DNA of 64,000 nt from assembly GCA_035529075.1 (NCBI GenBank), contig DATKXK010000014.1, forward strand, positions 326,264 through 390,263. The letters are read 5' to 3'. The stretch comes from Acidobacteriota bacterium (GTDB lineage: Bacteria; Zixibacteria; MSB-5A5; GN15; FEB-12). This document shows positions 10,310-18,095 of the stretch, in pieces; within the stretch, counting starts at the first letter, position 1; every line of letters begins with the position of its first letter. The notes beneath the pieces are model-generated. The model worked only from the letters and a program-made list of their open reading frames with translations. It searched no databases and was not told the origin of the DNA. A program made the position numbers and the translations under genes.

Positions 10310-10543
10310 ATGCCGGATCAGAAACCCGATTGGAGATCGTTCGACCCGAAGAAATTCGCTGAGAACCGCAGGGAGCTTGACCGACGCGAGACCCAGGAGA
10401 AGGTCGCATCAGATGAACTCAGGCGGGTCGAAGCGCAGAGCCCGATAGATTTCGCGGCTTACAAAAAGGCGTTGCGCGCATTGGAGGAGAAGCGGAAGGT
10501 TACAACTGATTTCATCAAGAGCCTATTGGCCGAAGATGAATAG
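10310..10543 (+). CDS. Small charged protein of unknown function
   Basis: 77 residues from the ATG at 10310, which has AGGAGG six bases upstream. A start six codons earlier lacks this. The protein is highly charged and predicted helical: FDPKKFAENRRELDRRETQEK, then AYKKALRALEEKRKVTTDFIKSL. It is probably a short coiled coil with no signal or membrane segment. No family is recognised. It precedes the Ser/Thr kinase gene by 58 bases on the same strand, and the two may form a pair (substrate, adaptor or regulator). This is inference from position. Confidence 0.7.
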   Translation: MPDQKPDWRSFDPKKFAENRRELDRRETQEKVASDELRRVEAQSPIDFAAYKKALRALEEKRKVTTDFIKSLLAEDE

Positions 10544-10601
10544 TGGTAAGCCGTTCGTCGGGCTGTAATCTAGAAAGAGATAATATGGGAAGAGGTGTAG
10601 G

Positions 10602-11684
10602 ATGGCTCAGTCCTATGGAAAATGGCAAGTCGTAAAGAGTCTGGCCGAAGGCGGGCAGACACACGTCTTCCTCGTGCGTGATGAAAGCGCGCAGCACGAA
10701 GGTGATTTCGTTCTGAAAAGGCTGAAAAACGAGGCACGGCTTGGCCGGTTCAAGAACGAGATTGAGGCACGCCAGAAACTAGACCACAACCGTATACCTA
10801 AGGTTGTTGACAGCGATGTCGAGTCGAAAAAGCCATACCTTGTCGAGGAGTATGTTAACGGTATTACGCTCCGAAAGGCAAGGGACGAATTCAAAGATGA
10901 TCCCGTGAGGACGCTGGAATACTTCATCCAGATCTGCGAGGTCATACGTTTCGCGCACAGTCAGAAGGTCATCCACAGGGACATCAAACCTGATAATATC
11001 CTCTACCGCAAGAGCGACGATACGATGCACGTGACGGACTTCGGCATTTGTTACATATTGGATCAGGAAGGGGATGAACGCCTAACGCAGTTGCACGAAC
11101 AGGTAGGCCCTCGTGGTTTCACAGCGCCAGAACTCGAAGCGGGACGGGGCGCAGAAGTCACGCCCGCCTGTGACGTTTATAGCCTGGGTAAGCTTCTATA
11201 TTGGTTGCTGACCGGGAACGTCGTATTTAGGGAAGAACACCGGGGAGATCGGTGGGAGCTGACAAAGGTCCATGGTGCCCAAATGCTGAGAGTGCACAAG
11301 TTGCTGGACAAGATGCTGGTCAAAGAGGCGGACGCGCGATCTTCCGCGTTAGGCCCGCTGATAAAGCAGGCCCAGCGGGCTATAAGCCTGATGGCTCGGA
11401 ACGTGAATCCGATCTCGGGTGATGCACCTCAGTTGTGTATGTATTGTGGCATCGGTCATCTTGAGTGGGGTGCGAGTTGGTACCCCGACAAGGAGAAGAG
11501 CACAGGCGGAGCTTATAGAGATGTCAAAGCTGAGTTTGACGAGTTTGGCATTGAGTTGCCCCCGAATGAAGAACGGATATGGCATGTGGGCCTATGCAAC
11601 TACTGCGGAAACGTTCAACTGTTTATTCGCAACGCGAACAACCGCGTTTGGGAAGAGCGGACCCATCCTGAGCCTGAGTATTAG
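10602..11684 (+). CDS. Serine/threonine protein kinase with C-terminal cysteine-pair domain
   Basis: 360 residues, cytoplasmic, with no membrane segment. The Hanks-type kinase domain covers about 8-265: a degenerate glycine loop (AEGGQTHVF), catalytic lysine K39 (FVLKRL), E53, the catalytic loop HRDIKPDN (125-132) with D127, DFG at 146-148, and an APE motif near 175. The domain therefore looks active. The tail (about 275-360) has CMYC (C279, C282) and CNYC (C332, C335), a likely zinc ribbon-type module. It lacks the PASTA, TPR or membrane parts usual in bacterial kinases. GAGGTG precedes the ATG. Base use looks more AT-rich than in the neighbours, and the pair interrupts otherwise housekeeping genes, suggesting a transferred cassette. 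Target and signal are unknown. Confidence 0.88.
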   Translation: MAQSYGKWQVVKSLAEGGQTHVFLVRDESAQHEGDFVLKRLKNEARLGRFKNEIEARQKLDHNRIPKVVDSDVESKKPYLVEEYVNGITLRKARDEFKDDPVRTLEYFIQICEVIRFAHSQKVIHRDIKPDNILYRKSDDTMHVTDFGICYILDQEGDERLTQLHEQVGPRGFTAPELEAGRGAEVTPACDVYSLGKLLYWLLTGNVVFREEHRGDRWELTKVHGAQMLRVHKLLDKMLVKEADARSSALGPLIKQAQRAISLMARNVNPISGDAPQLCMYCGIGHLEWGASWYPDKEKSTGGAYRDVKAEFDEFGIELPPNEERIWHVGLCNYCGNVQLFIRNANNRVWEERTHPEPEY

Positions 11685-11712
11685 GTCTGGCCGTTGGTGA
11701 AGTACTGACCCC

Positions 11713-12231
11713 ATGCCCCCGCGTGAAATACTACAACTCGGGAATCCGGTGCTGTGGGAAACGTGCCAAAAGGTTGAGGACGTCTCCTCGCACGATACAC
11801 GCTCGCTCATTGGCGACCTGAAGGATACCCTCGCGGCCTTCAGAAAAGCCAACGGCTTCGGACGCGGGATAGCCGCACCGCAAATCGGGAAACTCCACAG
11901 AGTCATATACGTAAACATGCAGTCCGGCGGGTTCGAGGGTGCGCTCATCAACCCGGTAATCGTCCGGCAGGACGACCGGCGCATAGAACTTTGGGACGGC
12001 TGTTTCAGCTTCCCGGAGCTTCTGGTGCGGGTCTCGCGGGCGGCCCGGATAGACGTTGAATACGTCGATGAGCAGGGACAAAAACAAACCGTCGCGGCCG
12101 AGGACGACCTGTCGGAATTGCTTCAACACGAAATCGATCATCTGGACGGCATCCTGGCCGTGCAACGGGCCGTCTCGCCGACGGCTTTCATGACAAGGAA
12201 AGAATGGGAGCGGGCCGGAAGGCCGCGCTGA
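11713..12231 (+). CDS. def: Peptide deformylase-like protein
   Basis: 172 residues, typical length. Deformylases remove the formyl group from nascent N-terminal methionine. Motif 1 is GRGIAAPQIG (consensus GxGLAAxQ). Motif 3 is HEIDHLDG, with the two metal histidines and the catalytic Glu. Motif 2 reads DGCFS instead of EGCLS; the metal-binding Cys remains. The protein starts at ATG 11713 with a weak ribosome site. It is not next to fmt, and a cupin gene follows 12 bases after. Because motif 2 is altered it could be an accessory or repurposed paralogue rather than the essential enzyme. Confidence 0.82.
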   Translation: MPPREILQLGNPVLWETCQKVEDVSSHDTRSLIGDLKDTLAAFRKANGFGRGIAAPQIGKLHRVIYVNMQSGGFEGALINPVIVRQDDRRIELWDGCFSFPELLVRVSRAARIDVEYVDEQGQKQTVAAEDDLSELLQHEIDHLDGILAVQRAVSPTAFMTRKEWERAGRPR

Positions 12232-12243
12232 GAGGAGATCGTC

Positions 12244-12564
12244 ATGCCGTTTGTCAACCTGAAAGACTGCAAAGAAAAAGAACCCATCCCCGGCTATCGT
12301 GGCCGGTTCATTCATTGCGAGAGCATGACCATAGGGTACTGGGACATCGACGAGGGAGCGGTGGCGCCGGAACACACCCATCCCCACGAACAGGTGGTCA
12401 ACGTTATCGAGGGCCGGCTCGAGTTGACGGTCGATGGTCAGGCGCAAGTGCTGGAACCTGGCCTGGCGGCCGTTGTGCCCGGCAATGTGCCCCATTCTGC
12501 AAAGGCTCTCAGCCGCTGCCGGACTATCGAAGCGTTCTGTCCCGTAAGGGAAGACCTTCGCTGA
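12244..12564 (+). CDS. Single-domain cupin protein
   Basis: 106 residues forming one small beta-barrel. The metal-site motif is HTHPHEQ near 40-46, with a second motif around PGNVPHSAK. Such proteins bind a metal and act as isomerases, dioxygenases or sensors; the substrate cannot be told. The ATG has GAGAGGAG upstream and lies 12 bases after the deformylase-like gene, so the two are probably cotranscribed. The last 28 codons are also found, diverged, at 14315-14398 as part of a tandem duplication. Confidence 0.83.
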   Translation: MPFVNLKDCKEKEPIPGYRGRFIHCESMTIGYWDIDEGAVAPEHTHPHEQVVNVIEGRLELTVDGQAQVLEPGLAAVVPGNVPHSAKALSRCRTIEAFCPVREDLR

Positions 12565-12627
12565 GGCCGCTGTTCGTCAGGACATCAATTTCGGGGCCCG
12601 GCCGGCCCTTCCCGGCCTGAAATATCG

Positions 12628-12656
12628 TTGACTTTCTGGACCACGGTGCCTATATT
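12628..12656 (+). promoter_or_regulatory. Promoter of the first FG-GAP/dockerin gene
   Basis: TTGACT (12628-12633), a 17-base spacer and TATATT (12651-12656). The same boxes and spacing recur at 14462-14490 upstream of the second copy although the spacers differ, which supports function. Confidence 0.75.
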
Positions 12657-12832
12657 AGTACGTCAACTACGGCCCTGATCAACTTGCTACCGACTACTTG
12701 ATCTGACACCGGGATCAACCACTTCACGCTGAGGGGCTGGAGAATCCCTGCTGTGGGGGCGGGTGCGTTTTGAAACACGACGCTAAATGTCTGAGTTGGC
12801 TTGCAGAAAACCAAACACCAGGGGAGATAAAG
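12657..12832 (+). promoter_or_regulatory. Long 5' leader conserved between the two copies
   Basis: About 175 bases separate the promoter from the ATG at 12833. Short blocks such as TTCACGC-GAGGGGCT and the AAAT-TCTGAG region are kept in the copy at 14491-14668, while the bases between them have drifted. No known riboswitch was recognised. Confidence 0.4.
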
Positions 12833-14197
12833 ATGAAAAACGTACTCAGATCAGGGTGTATCCTGGCGCTGTGGATGATGGTGGGAATGGCACTGGTCAT
12901 ACCAGATGCCCTGGCCGTTGAACCATGGTTCGGCGCAAGGACCGACTATGTTGTGGGAAATGGTCCCATCTCTGTCGTCGCGATTGATCTTGACGGAGAT
13001 GGTGACAATGACCTGGCGGTAGCTGACGACCGTGTCTGCATTCTGAAGAATAACGGTGACGGGACATTTCAAGCCGCGGTCAACTATGTCGCAGGAGATG
13101 AGCCGACCTCTGTCGTCGCGATCGATCTTGACGGGGATGGTGACAATGACCTGGCGGTAGCCAACTATGGCACTGACGCTGTCTCCATTCTGAAGAATAA
13201 GGGTGACGGGACCTTTCAAACCGCGGTCGAATATGGCACGGGAGATTACCCAACCTGTGTCTTCTCGATTGATCTTGACGGTGATGGTGACAATGACCTG
13301 GTGACAGCTAACACAAACTCTGACAACGTCTCCGTTCTGGAGAATAACGGTGACGGGACGTTTGCGGCCCCGGTCAACTATGGCGCACTTGATGGTCCGT
13401 GGTCTGTCACCTCGGCTGATCTTGACGGAGATGATGACAATGACCTGGTGGTATGCAATAGCCACTCCGGCTATGTTTCCATTCTGAAGAATAACGGTTA
13501 CGGGACCTTTGCGGCTCCGGTCAACTATTACGGAATAGAACAGCCGAGTTCTGCCGTCGCGATTGATCTTGACGGGGATGGTGACAAGGACCTGGCGGCG
13601 GGTGATTATGACCTTCCTCGGTATGAGAGTGTCTTGATTCTCAAGAATAACGGTGACGGGACCTTTGCGGCCGCGGTCAACTATGGCGCAGGAGATGGTC
13701 CGCGCTCTGTCTTCTCGATCGATCTTGATCGTGATGGTGACAATGACCTGGTGGCAGCTAACTACTTCGATAACAACGTCTCCGTTCTGGAGAATAACGG
13801 TGACGGGACCTTTGCGGCCACGGTCAACTATGGCGTAGGAGTTGGTCCGCGCTCCGTCTCCTTGGCTGATCTTGACGGTGATGGTGACAATGACCTGGCG
13901 GTGGCTAACTTGGACTCTGATAATGTTACCATTCTACTCAACCTGTACATGGAACTCTGTTGCGAGGGTATCACCGGCAACGTGGATGGCGATCCGGGTG
14001 AGATCATCGACATCGGTGACCTGACATTCCTGATCCGGTACCTTTTCATTCCTCCCCCCGTTGCACCGGAGTGCATGAATGAGGCGAACATCGATGGAGA
14101 CGAAGCTGGCATAGTCGATATAGGCGACCTGACGGGGTTGATCGACTACCTGTTTATCAGCCAAACGCCCCCGGCGGACTGCCCGTCGGGCCTGTAG
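12833..14197 (+). CDS. Secreted seven-repeat FG-GAP (VCBS) protein with dockerin domain, copy 1
   Basis: 454 residues from the ATG at 12833, which has GGGGAG seven bases upstream and opens a signal peptide (MKNVLRSGCILALWMMVGMA). Seven repeats of about 49 residues follow, each with a calcium-binding motif like IDLDGDGDNDLAVAN. Seven such repeats would make a seven-bladed beta-propeller. The C-terminal 70 residues hold two dockerin-like EF-hand repeats (NVDGDPGEIIDIGDLTFLI and NIDGDEAGIVDIGDLTGLI). Dockerins bind cohesins outside the cell, so this is probably a surface or secreted binding protein. No catalytic domain is seen. It is paralogous to the next gene. Confidence 0.88.
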   Translation: MKNVLRSGCILALWMMVGMALVIPDALAVEPWFGARTDYVVGNGPISVVAIDLDGDGDNDLAVADDRVCILKNNGDGTFQAAVNYVAGDEPTSVVAIDLDGDGDNDLAVANYGTDAVSILKNKGDGTFQTAVEYGTGDYPTCVFSIDLDGDGDNDLVTANTNSDNVSVLENNGDGTFAAPVNYGALDGPWSVTSADLDGDDDNDLVVCNSHSGYVSILKNNGYGTFAAPVNYYGIEQPSSAVAIDLDGDGDKDLAAGDYDLPRYESVLILKNNGDGTFAAAVNYGAGDGPRSVFSIDLDRDGDNDLVAANYFDNNVSVLENNGDGTFAATVNYGVGVGPRSVSLADLDGDGDNDLAVANLDSDNVTILLNLYMELCCEGITGNVDGDPGEIIDIGDLTFLIRYLFIPPPVAPECMNEANIDGDEAGIVDIGDLTGLIDYLFISQTPPADCPSGL

Positions 14198-14275
14198 ACC
14201 ACAGCCGGTGCGGAGGGCGCATGAATAGCCATAAGATGCTGTTGTTGAAGTAGGGCGATTTACCCGAGATTATCG

Positions 14276-14304
14276 AAAGGGCAGGCCGGCCAGGCCTGCC
14301 CTTT
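14276..14304 (+). terminator. Hairpin after FG-GAP copy 1
   Basis: A perfect 12-bp stem (14276-14287 with 14293-14304) with a 5-base loop. There is no long T-run after it, so termination strength is uncertain. The same hairpin follows copy 2. Confidence 0.6.
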
Positions 14305-14314
14305 GCACATTCAA

Positions 14315-14398
14315 GGCAATGCCCCTCATTCCGGAAAGGCTCTCAGCCCCTGCCGGACTATCGAAGCGTTCTATCCCGTAAGAGAAGACCTTCGATAA
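14315..14398 (+). pseudogene. Fragment of the cupin gene (last 28 codons)
   Basis: From GGCAATG to the TAA at 14396-14398 the sequence matches the 3' end of the cupin gene (12481-12564), with scattered substitutions and one small length difference near its start. It keeps the reading frame from the CATTCC codons through ACTATCGAAGCGTTC to the end. No start or upstream part is present. It marks the left edge of the second duplicated unit. Confidence 0.85.
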
Positions 14399-14461
14399 AA
14401 CGAGTGTTCGAAAGCAGGTCGGTTTTGGCTTGCGACCGGCCCTTCCCGGCCTGAAATATCG

Positions 14462-14490
14462 TTGACTTTTTCGTCCATTGTGAGTATATT
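14462..14490 (+). promoter_or_regulatory. Promoter of the second FG-GAP/dockerin gene
   Basis: TTGACT (14462-14467), a 17-base spacer and TATATT (14485-14490), equivalent to the promoter at 12628-12656. A leader of about 178 bases (14491-14668) follows. Confidence 0.75.
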
Positions 14491-14668
14491 TATAGATCAA
14501 CTGTTGCCCGTCATCAGCCTGCTATCGCCTGCATGACCTGACATTGGAATAGCTGACTTCACGCCGAGGGGCTAAAAGATCCTTGCAGTGTGGGCGAGTG
14601 TTTTTCGAAAAGCGAAGCCAAATATCTGAGCCGGATTGCAGATTGAAAACATACCGGGGGAGGCAGAG

Positions 14669-16024
14669 ATGAAAAACGCACTTAGATCAGCGTGTATCCT
14701 GGCGCTGTGGCTGGCGGTGGGAATGACACTGGTCGCACCTGATGCCCTGGCCGATGAACCATTGTTCGCCGAAAGGATCGATTATGGCGCAGGAAATGGT
14801 CCGTGCTCTGTCTTCTCGATTGATCTTGACGGTGATGGTGACAATGACCTGGCGGTAGCTAATGCCCTCTCTAACAATGTTTCCATTTTGAAGAATAACA
14901 GTGACGGGACCTTTGAAACGCCGGTCAACTATGGTGTAGGAACCCGGCCAATTTCCGTCTTCTCGATTGATCTTGACGGTGATGGTGACAATGACCTGGC
15001 GACAGCCAACTTTGACTCTGACAATGTCTCCATTCTGAGGAATAACGGTGACGGGACCTTTCAAACCGCGGTTGCCTATGGCGCCGGAGAGGATCCGGCC
15101 TCAGTCTTCTCGATTGATCTTGACGGTGATGGTGACAATGACCTGGCGGTAGCTAATGCCCTCTCTGACAATGTTTCCATTTTGAAGAATAACGGTGACG
15201 GGACCTTTCAAACGGCGGTCAACTATTGGGCAGCAGGAGTCCGGCCAACCTCCGTCTTCTCGATTGATCTTGACGGGGATGGTGACAATGACCTGGCGAC
15301 AGCTAATAGTTACTCTAACGGTGTTTCCATTCTGAAGAATAACGGTGACGGGACCTTCCAAAGCGCGGTCGCCTATGACGCAGGAGTTTGGCCGCAATCT
15401 GTGTTCTCGATTGATCTTGACGGTGATGGTGACAATGACCTGGCGACAGCTAACTTCTACTCTGACGATATCTCCATTCTGAAGAATAACGGTGACGGGA
15501 CCTTTGGGTGGCCGGTCAACTATGCCGTAGGGACTCGGCCATCCTCTGTTTTCTCGATTGATCTTGACGGTGATGGTGATAATGACTTGGCCGTAACGAA
15601 CTTTGAGGCTGACAATGTGTCGGTTCTCAGAAATAACGGTGATGGGACGTTTGAAACCGCGGTCAACTATGGCGCAGGAGATGGTCCGTCTACTGTTTTT
15701 GCGATTGATCTTGACGGTGATGGCGACAATGACCTGGCGGTAGCTAACTGGTCGTCTGACAATGTTTCTATTCTCTTCAACCTGCTGATGTCCTGCTGCA
15801 AGGGTATCACCGGCAACGTGGACTGTGATCCGGGTGACATTGTGGATATCGGTGACCTGACATTCCTGATCCGGTACCTTTTCATTCCTCCTCCGACTCC
15901 GCCGCCCTGTATGGAAGAGGCAAATATCGACGGTGATGAAGCCGGGGTTGTCGATATAGGTGACCTGACGTCGCTTATCGATTACCTGTTTATCAGCCAA
16001 ACGCCCCCGGCGGACTGTCCGTAG
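14669..16024 (+). CDS. Secreted seven-repeat FG-GAP (VCBS) protein with dockerin domain, copy 2
   Basis: 451 residues from the ATG at 14669, with GGGGGAGG five bases upstream. The architecture matches copy 1: signal peptide (MKNALRSACILALWLAVGM), seven repeats centred on SVFSIDLDGDGDNDLA, and two dockerin-like repeats near the end. The repeats here are more alike at DNA level than in copy 1. Repeats 1 and 3 are almost identical over about 100 bases, pointing to recent exchange. The five-base SVFSI core is uniform while the loop residues (ALSNN, FDSDN, SYSNG, FYSDD) vary. That is what one expects if the scaffold is fixed and the surface is under change. Function is probably extracellular binding. 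Confidence 0.88.
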   Translation: MKNALRSACILALWLAVGMTLVAPDALADEPLFAERIDYGAGNGPCSVFSIDLDGDGDNDLAVANALSNNVSILKNNSDGTFETPVNYGVGTRPISVFSIDLDGDGDNDLATANFDSDNVSILRNNGDGTFQTAVAYGAGEDPASVFSIDLDGDGDNDLAVANALSDNVSILKNNGDGTFQTAVNYWAAGVRPTSVFSIDLDGDGDNDLATANSYSNGVSILKNNGDGTFQSAVAYDAGVWPQSVFSIDLDGDGDNDLATANFYSDDISILKNNGDGTFGWPVNYAVGTRPSSVFSIDLDGDGDNDLAVTNFEADNVSVLRNNGDGTFETAVNYGAGDGPSTVFAIDLDGDGDNDLAVANWSSDNVSILFNLLMSCCKGITGNVDCDPGDIVDIGDLTFLIRYLFIPPPTPPPCMEEANIDGDEAGVVDIGDLTSLIDYLFISQTPPADCP

Positions 16025-16112
16025 GGCCTGTAGACCACAGCCGGTGCGGAGGGCGGATGAATAGCCATAAGATGCTGCTGTTGAAGTAGGGCGATTTACC
16101 CGAGATTATCGA

Positions 16113-16139
16113 AAGGGCAGGCCGGCTCGGCCTGCCCTT
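16113..16139 (+). terminator. Hairpin after FG-GAP copy 2
   Basis: An 11-bp perfect stem (16113-16123 with 16129-16139) with a 5-base loop, no clear T-run. Same element as at 14276-14304. Confidence 0.6.
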
Positions 16140-16248
16140 CATTTGGGCCGTCCTTCTGAGTTTTCTGGAACCTTACCCTTGCGGGCGCAGCTATAAACCT
16201 GATACCTTTGACGGCGATGAATCGAATCCAGGAGAGAGAGGCATACCT

Positions 16249-16848
16249 ATGGCATATTCAGCAAAGCACCTTTGGCGGGTCGTATCAGTTACCGCGGCCG
16301 TTCTGGCATTGTCTCTGCCCGCCGCCGCCCAGAACTCCACTTCCTCACAAACCCCCAGCGAGATCGCCGAGGCGGGGTATCAGGCTTTTAAGGAGCTTGA
16401 CTGGGAGACGTACGCAAGCCTGATGCATCCTGAGAGCCTGGAGCGCTTCAAGAGCGGGATTGACCAGGTGTTGGCTGTGAGAGCCGGTGACGGCTCGGGG
16501 TCGGCGTCGAATCCCTTTACGGCTCAGTTCGGAGCACAAGCCAGTGGAGAGGTGATCAAAGCGACGCCCGCCGAGAAGTTCTTTGTCAATATGATGAAAG
16601 GCCTGCTGGCCAAACTGCCCGACATGGAGAAGTCGCTGCGGGCGGAAACCAGCCAGGTTGTCGGCGAGGTCGCTGAGGGGGATACCCTGGTCCACGTGGT
16701 GGCCCGAACCAAGTCGGCTCCACGCGAGAACGCCCGGGAGTTTATGACGGTGGTATCGGTGCGCCGGTCACCGGACGGCTGGAGGATGCTCCAGACGGCC
16801 AAGATAATGGACCTCAACATGGTCATCAGGCGGCTGATGGTGCAGTAG
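16249..16848 (+). CDS. Secreted protein of unknown function, possibly NTF2-like
   Basis: 199 residues. A signal peptide (about 1-27, ending LSLPAAAQ) is followed by a low-complexity Ser/Thr stretch. The mature part starts with a helix (EIAEAGYQAFKELDWETYASLM) and ends in strands (VVSVRRSPDGWRMLQTAKI), an order seen in SnoaL/NTF2-like folds. This is a fold-level guess only. There is no lipobox or membrane anchor, so it is probably periplasmic. The gene is alone, about 90 bases before the asparaginase gene. Confidence 0.75.
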   Translation: MAYSAKHLWRVVSVTAAVLALSLPAAAQNSTSSQTPSEIAEAGYQAFKELDWETYASLMHPESLERFKSGIDQVLAVRAGDGSGSASNPFTAQFGAQASGEVIKATPAEKFFVNMMKGLLAKLPDMEKSLRAETSQVVGEVAEGDTLVHVVARTKSAPRENAREFMTVVSVRRSPDGWRMLQTAKIMDLNMVIRRLMVQ

Positions 16849-16940
16849 GCGTCGCCGCGACACCAGATATTGGTGGCTTTTGCGCCCCTGATTGTGTATT
16901 CTCCGGTTTTGACGTACACCGTTGCAAGGGGAGTGACACC

Positions 16941-17954
16941 ATGGCGGGCGAAATAGCGGCCCGGGTTTACCGGGGAGAGGCGGTCGAGGCGGTTCACCGC
17001 GTTTCGGTGGCGGTGGTCGATGCCGCCGGAAAGCTGACGCATACTCTGGGTGATCCGGACCACGTCACCATGGCCCGTTCGGCGATCAAGCCGTTCCAGG
17101 CCCTGCCGCTCATTCTCACCGGTGCGGCCGACCATTTTGGTTTTTCCGCGGAACAACTCTCGATCATGTGCGGCTCGCACAACGGCACCGATGAACACCG
17201 GGCGCTGGTTGTTTCGATTCTGGAGCGCATCGGGTGCACGTCCGATGATCTCCAGTGCGGGGCGCACCTGCCGATCTTCATGCGCGTCAATGAACTGTAT
17301 CCCTCTGACGGCGAAGATCGCGATCCGGCCAGAAATAACTGCTCCGGCAAACACGCCGGTTTCCTGGCGCTGGCGAAATTTCTCAAGGATGACATAAAGG
17401 ACTACCTCAACCCGGAATGCAAATCGCAGGAGATGGTACGGGAGATGGTCGGGCGGATGACCGGAATGCGGCCCGGTATGATAACGGTATCGGTGGACGG
17501 GTGCAGCGCCCCCAATTTTTCTGTCACGCCGTACCATCTGGCCCTGGGTTTCAGGAGGCTGGCGTGCGGGCAGGGGGATGAGCCGGAAGTAAGCCGCGCC
17601 CTGGTACGCGTCAAGGCCGCCATGTCCGAACACCCCCGCATGTACTCCGGGGAAAAGCGTTTCGACTACGACCTCATGCGTTCGTTCCCCGGCAACGTGG
17701 TCTGTAAGGTCGGTGCTGAAGCGCTCGAGGGGATCGGCTTTTCCGATCCGCCCGTCGGTATCGCCGTCAAGGTCCACGACGGCAACACCCGGGCCCTCTG
17801 GCCGATCTGCGTCGAGGTGCTCCGGCAACTGGGGCTGGTTGCCAAAGCCGAGGAATTTCCGTATCTTGTGAGTTACGTCCGGCCGGAGGTTCTCAATGCC
17901 AGGAGAATCGTCACCGGCCACGTTGAGACAGGTTTCCAGTTGAGAAAAGTGTGA
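16941..17954 (+). CDS. L-asparaginase II family protein (AnsA type)
   Basis: 337 residues, the length of the rhizobial-type asparaginase family (distinct from the E. coli type). These enzymes hydrolyse asparagine to aspartate and ammonia in the cytoplasm. The residues reported as essential in the Rhizobium etli enzyme are all present: S47 and K50 (RSAIKPFQ), S79 (CGSHNG), C134 and K137 (NNCSGKHAG), C188 (DGCSAPNFS) and a lysine at 256 (CKVGAEAL). GGGGAG lies seven bases before the ATG. The tryptophanase-like gene follows after 141 bases, so the two may serve amino-acid catabolism. Confidence 0.9.
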   Translation: MAGEIAARVYRGEAVEAVHRVSVAVVDAAGKLTHTLGDPDHVTMARSAIKPFQALPLILTGAADHFGFSAEQLSIMCGSHNGTDEHRALVVSILERIGCTSDDLQCGAHLPIFMRVNELYPSDGEDRDPARNNCSGKHAGFLALAKFLKDDIKDYLNPECKSQEMVREMVGRMTGMRPGMITVSVDGCSAPNFSVTPYHLALGFRRLACGQGDEPEVSRALVRVKAAMSEHPRMYSGEKRFDYDLMRSFPGNVVCKVGAEALEGIGFSDPPVGIAVKVHDGNTRALWPICVEVLRQLGLVAKAEEFPYLVSYVRPEVLNARRIVTGHVETGFQLRKV

Positions 17955-18095
17955 TGGCAGGCAAAGCTAATCTCCATCTCGTGCCCGATCATCTGGATCT
18001 GGGGTACCGCCGCCGGCGGGTCAAAGACGTCACCTGAGCCATCTTCACGCTGTCGTTTCCTGCTGAATAAACCCTTACAGACGAAAGGGGAGATC

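Larger units (their letters stand above)
12481..14304 (+). repeat. Tandem duplication, unit 1
   Basis: This unit runs from the end of the cupin gene through promoter, leader, FG-GAP/dockerin gene and hairpin. It is repeated at 14315-16139, with almost equal length. Matching parts include the cupin tail, the promoter, the start of the coding region, the dockerin end and the roughly 100 bases after the stop. Confidence 0.88.
14315..16139 (+). repeat. Tandem duplication, unit 2
   Basis: Second copy of the unit at 12481-14304, offset by 1834 bases. It contains the cupin fragment, promoter, leader, paralogous FG-GAP/dockerin gene and closing hairpin. Confidence 0.88.

Noticed and set aside
12960-15780. 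Regularly spaced near-identical repeats suggesting a CRISPR array
   Set aside because: The period is about 147 bases, in frame, and encodes FG-GAP repeats; there are no short palindromic repeats with unique spacers.
16524-17921. A 465-codon antisense frame across the asparaginase gene
   Set aside because: The plus strand holds all catalytic residues of a known family; the antisense product has no recognisable feature.
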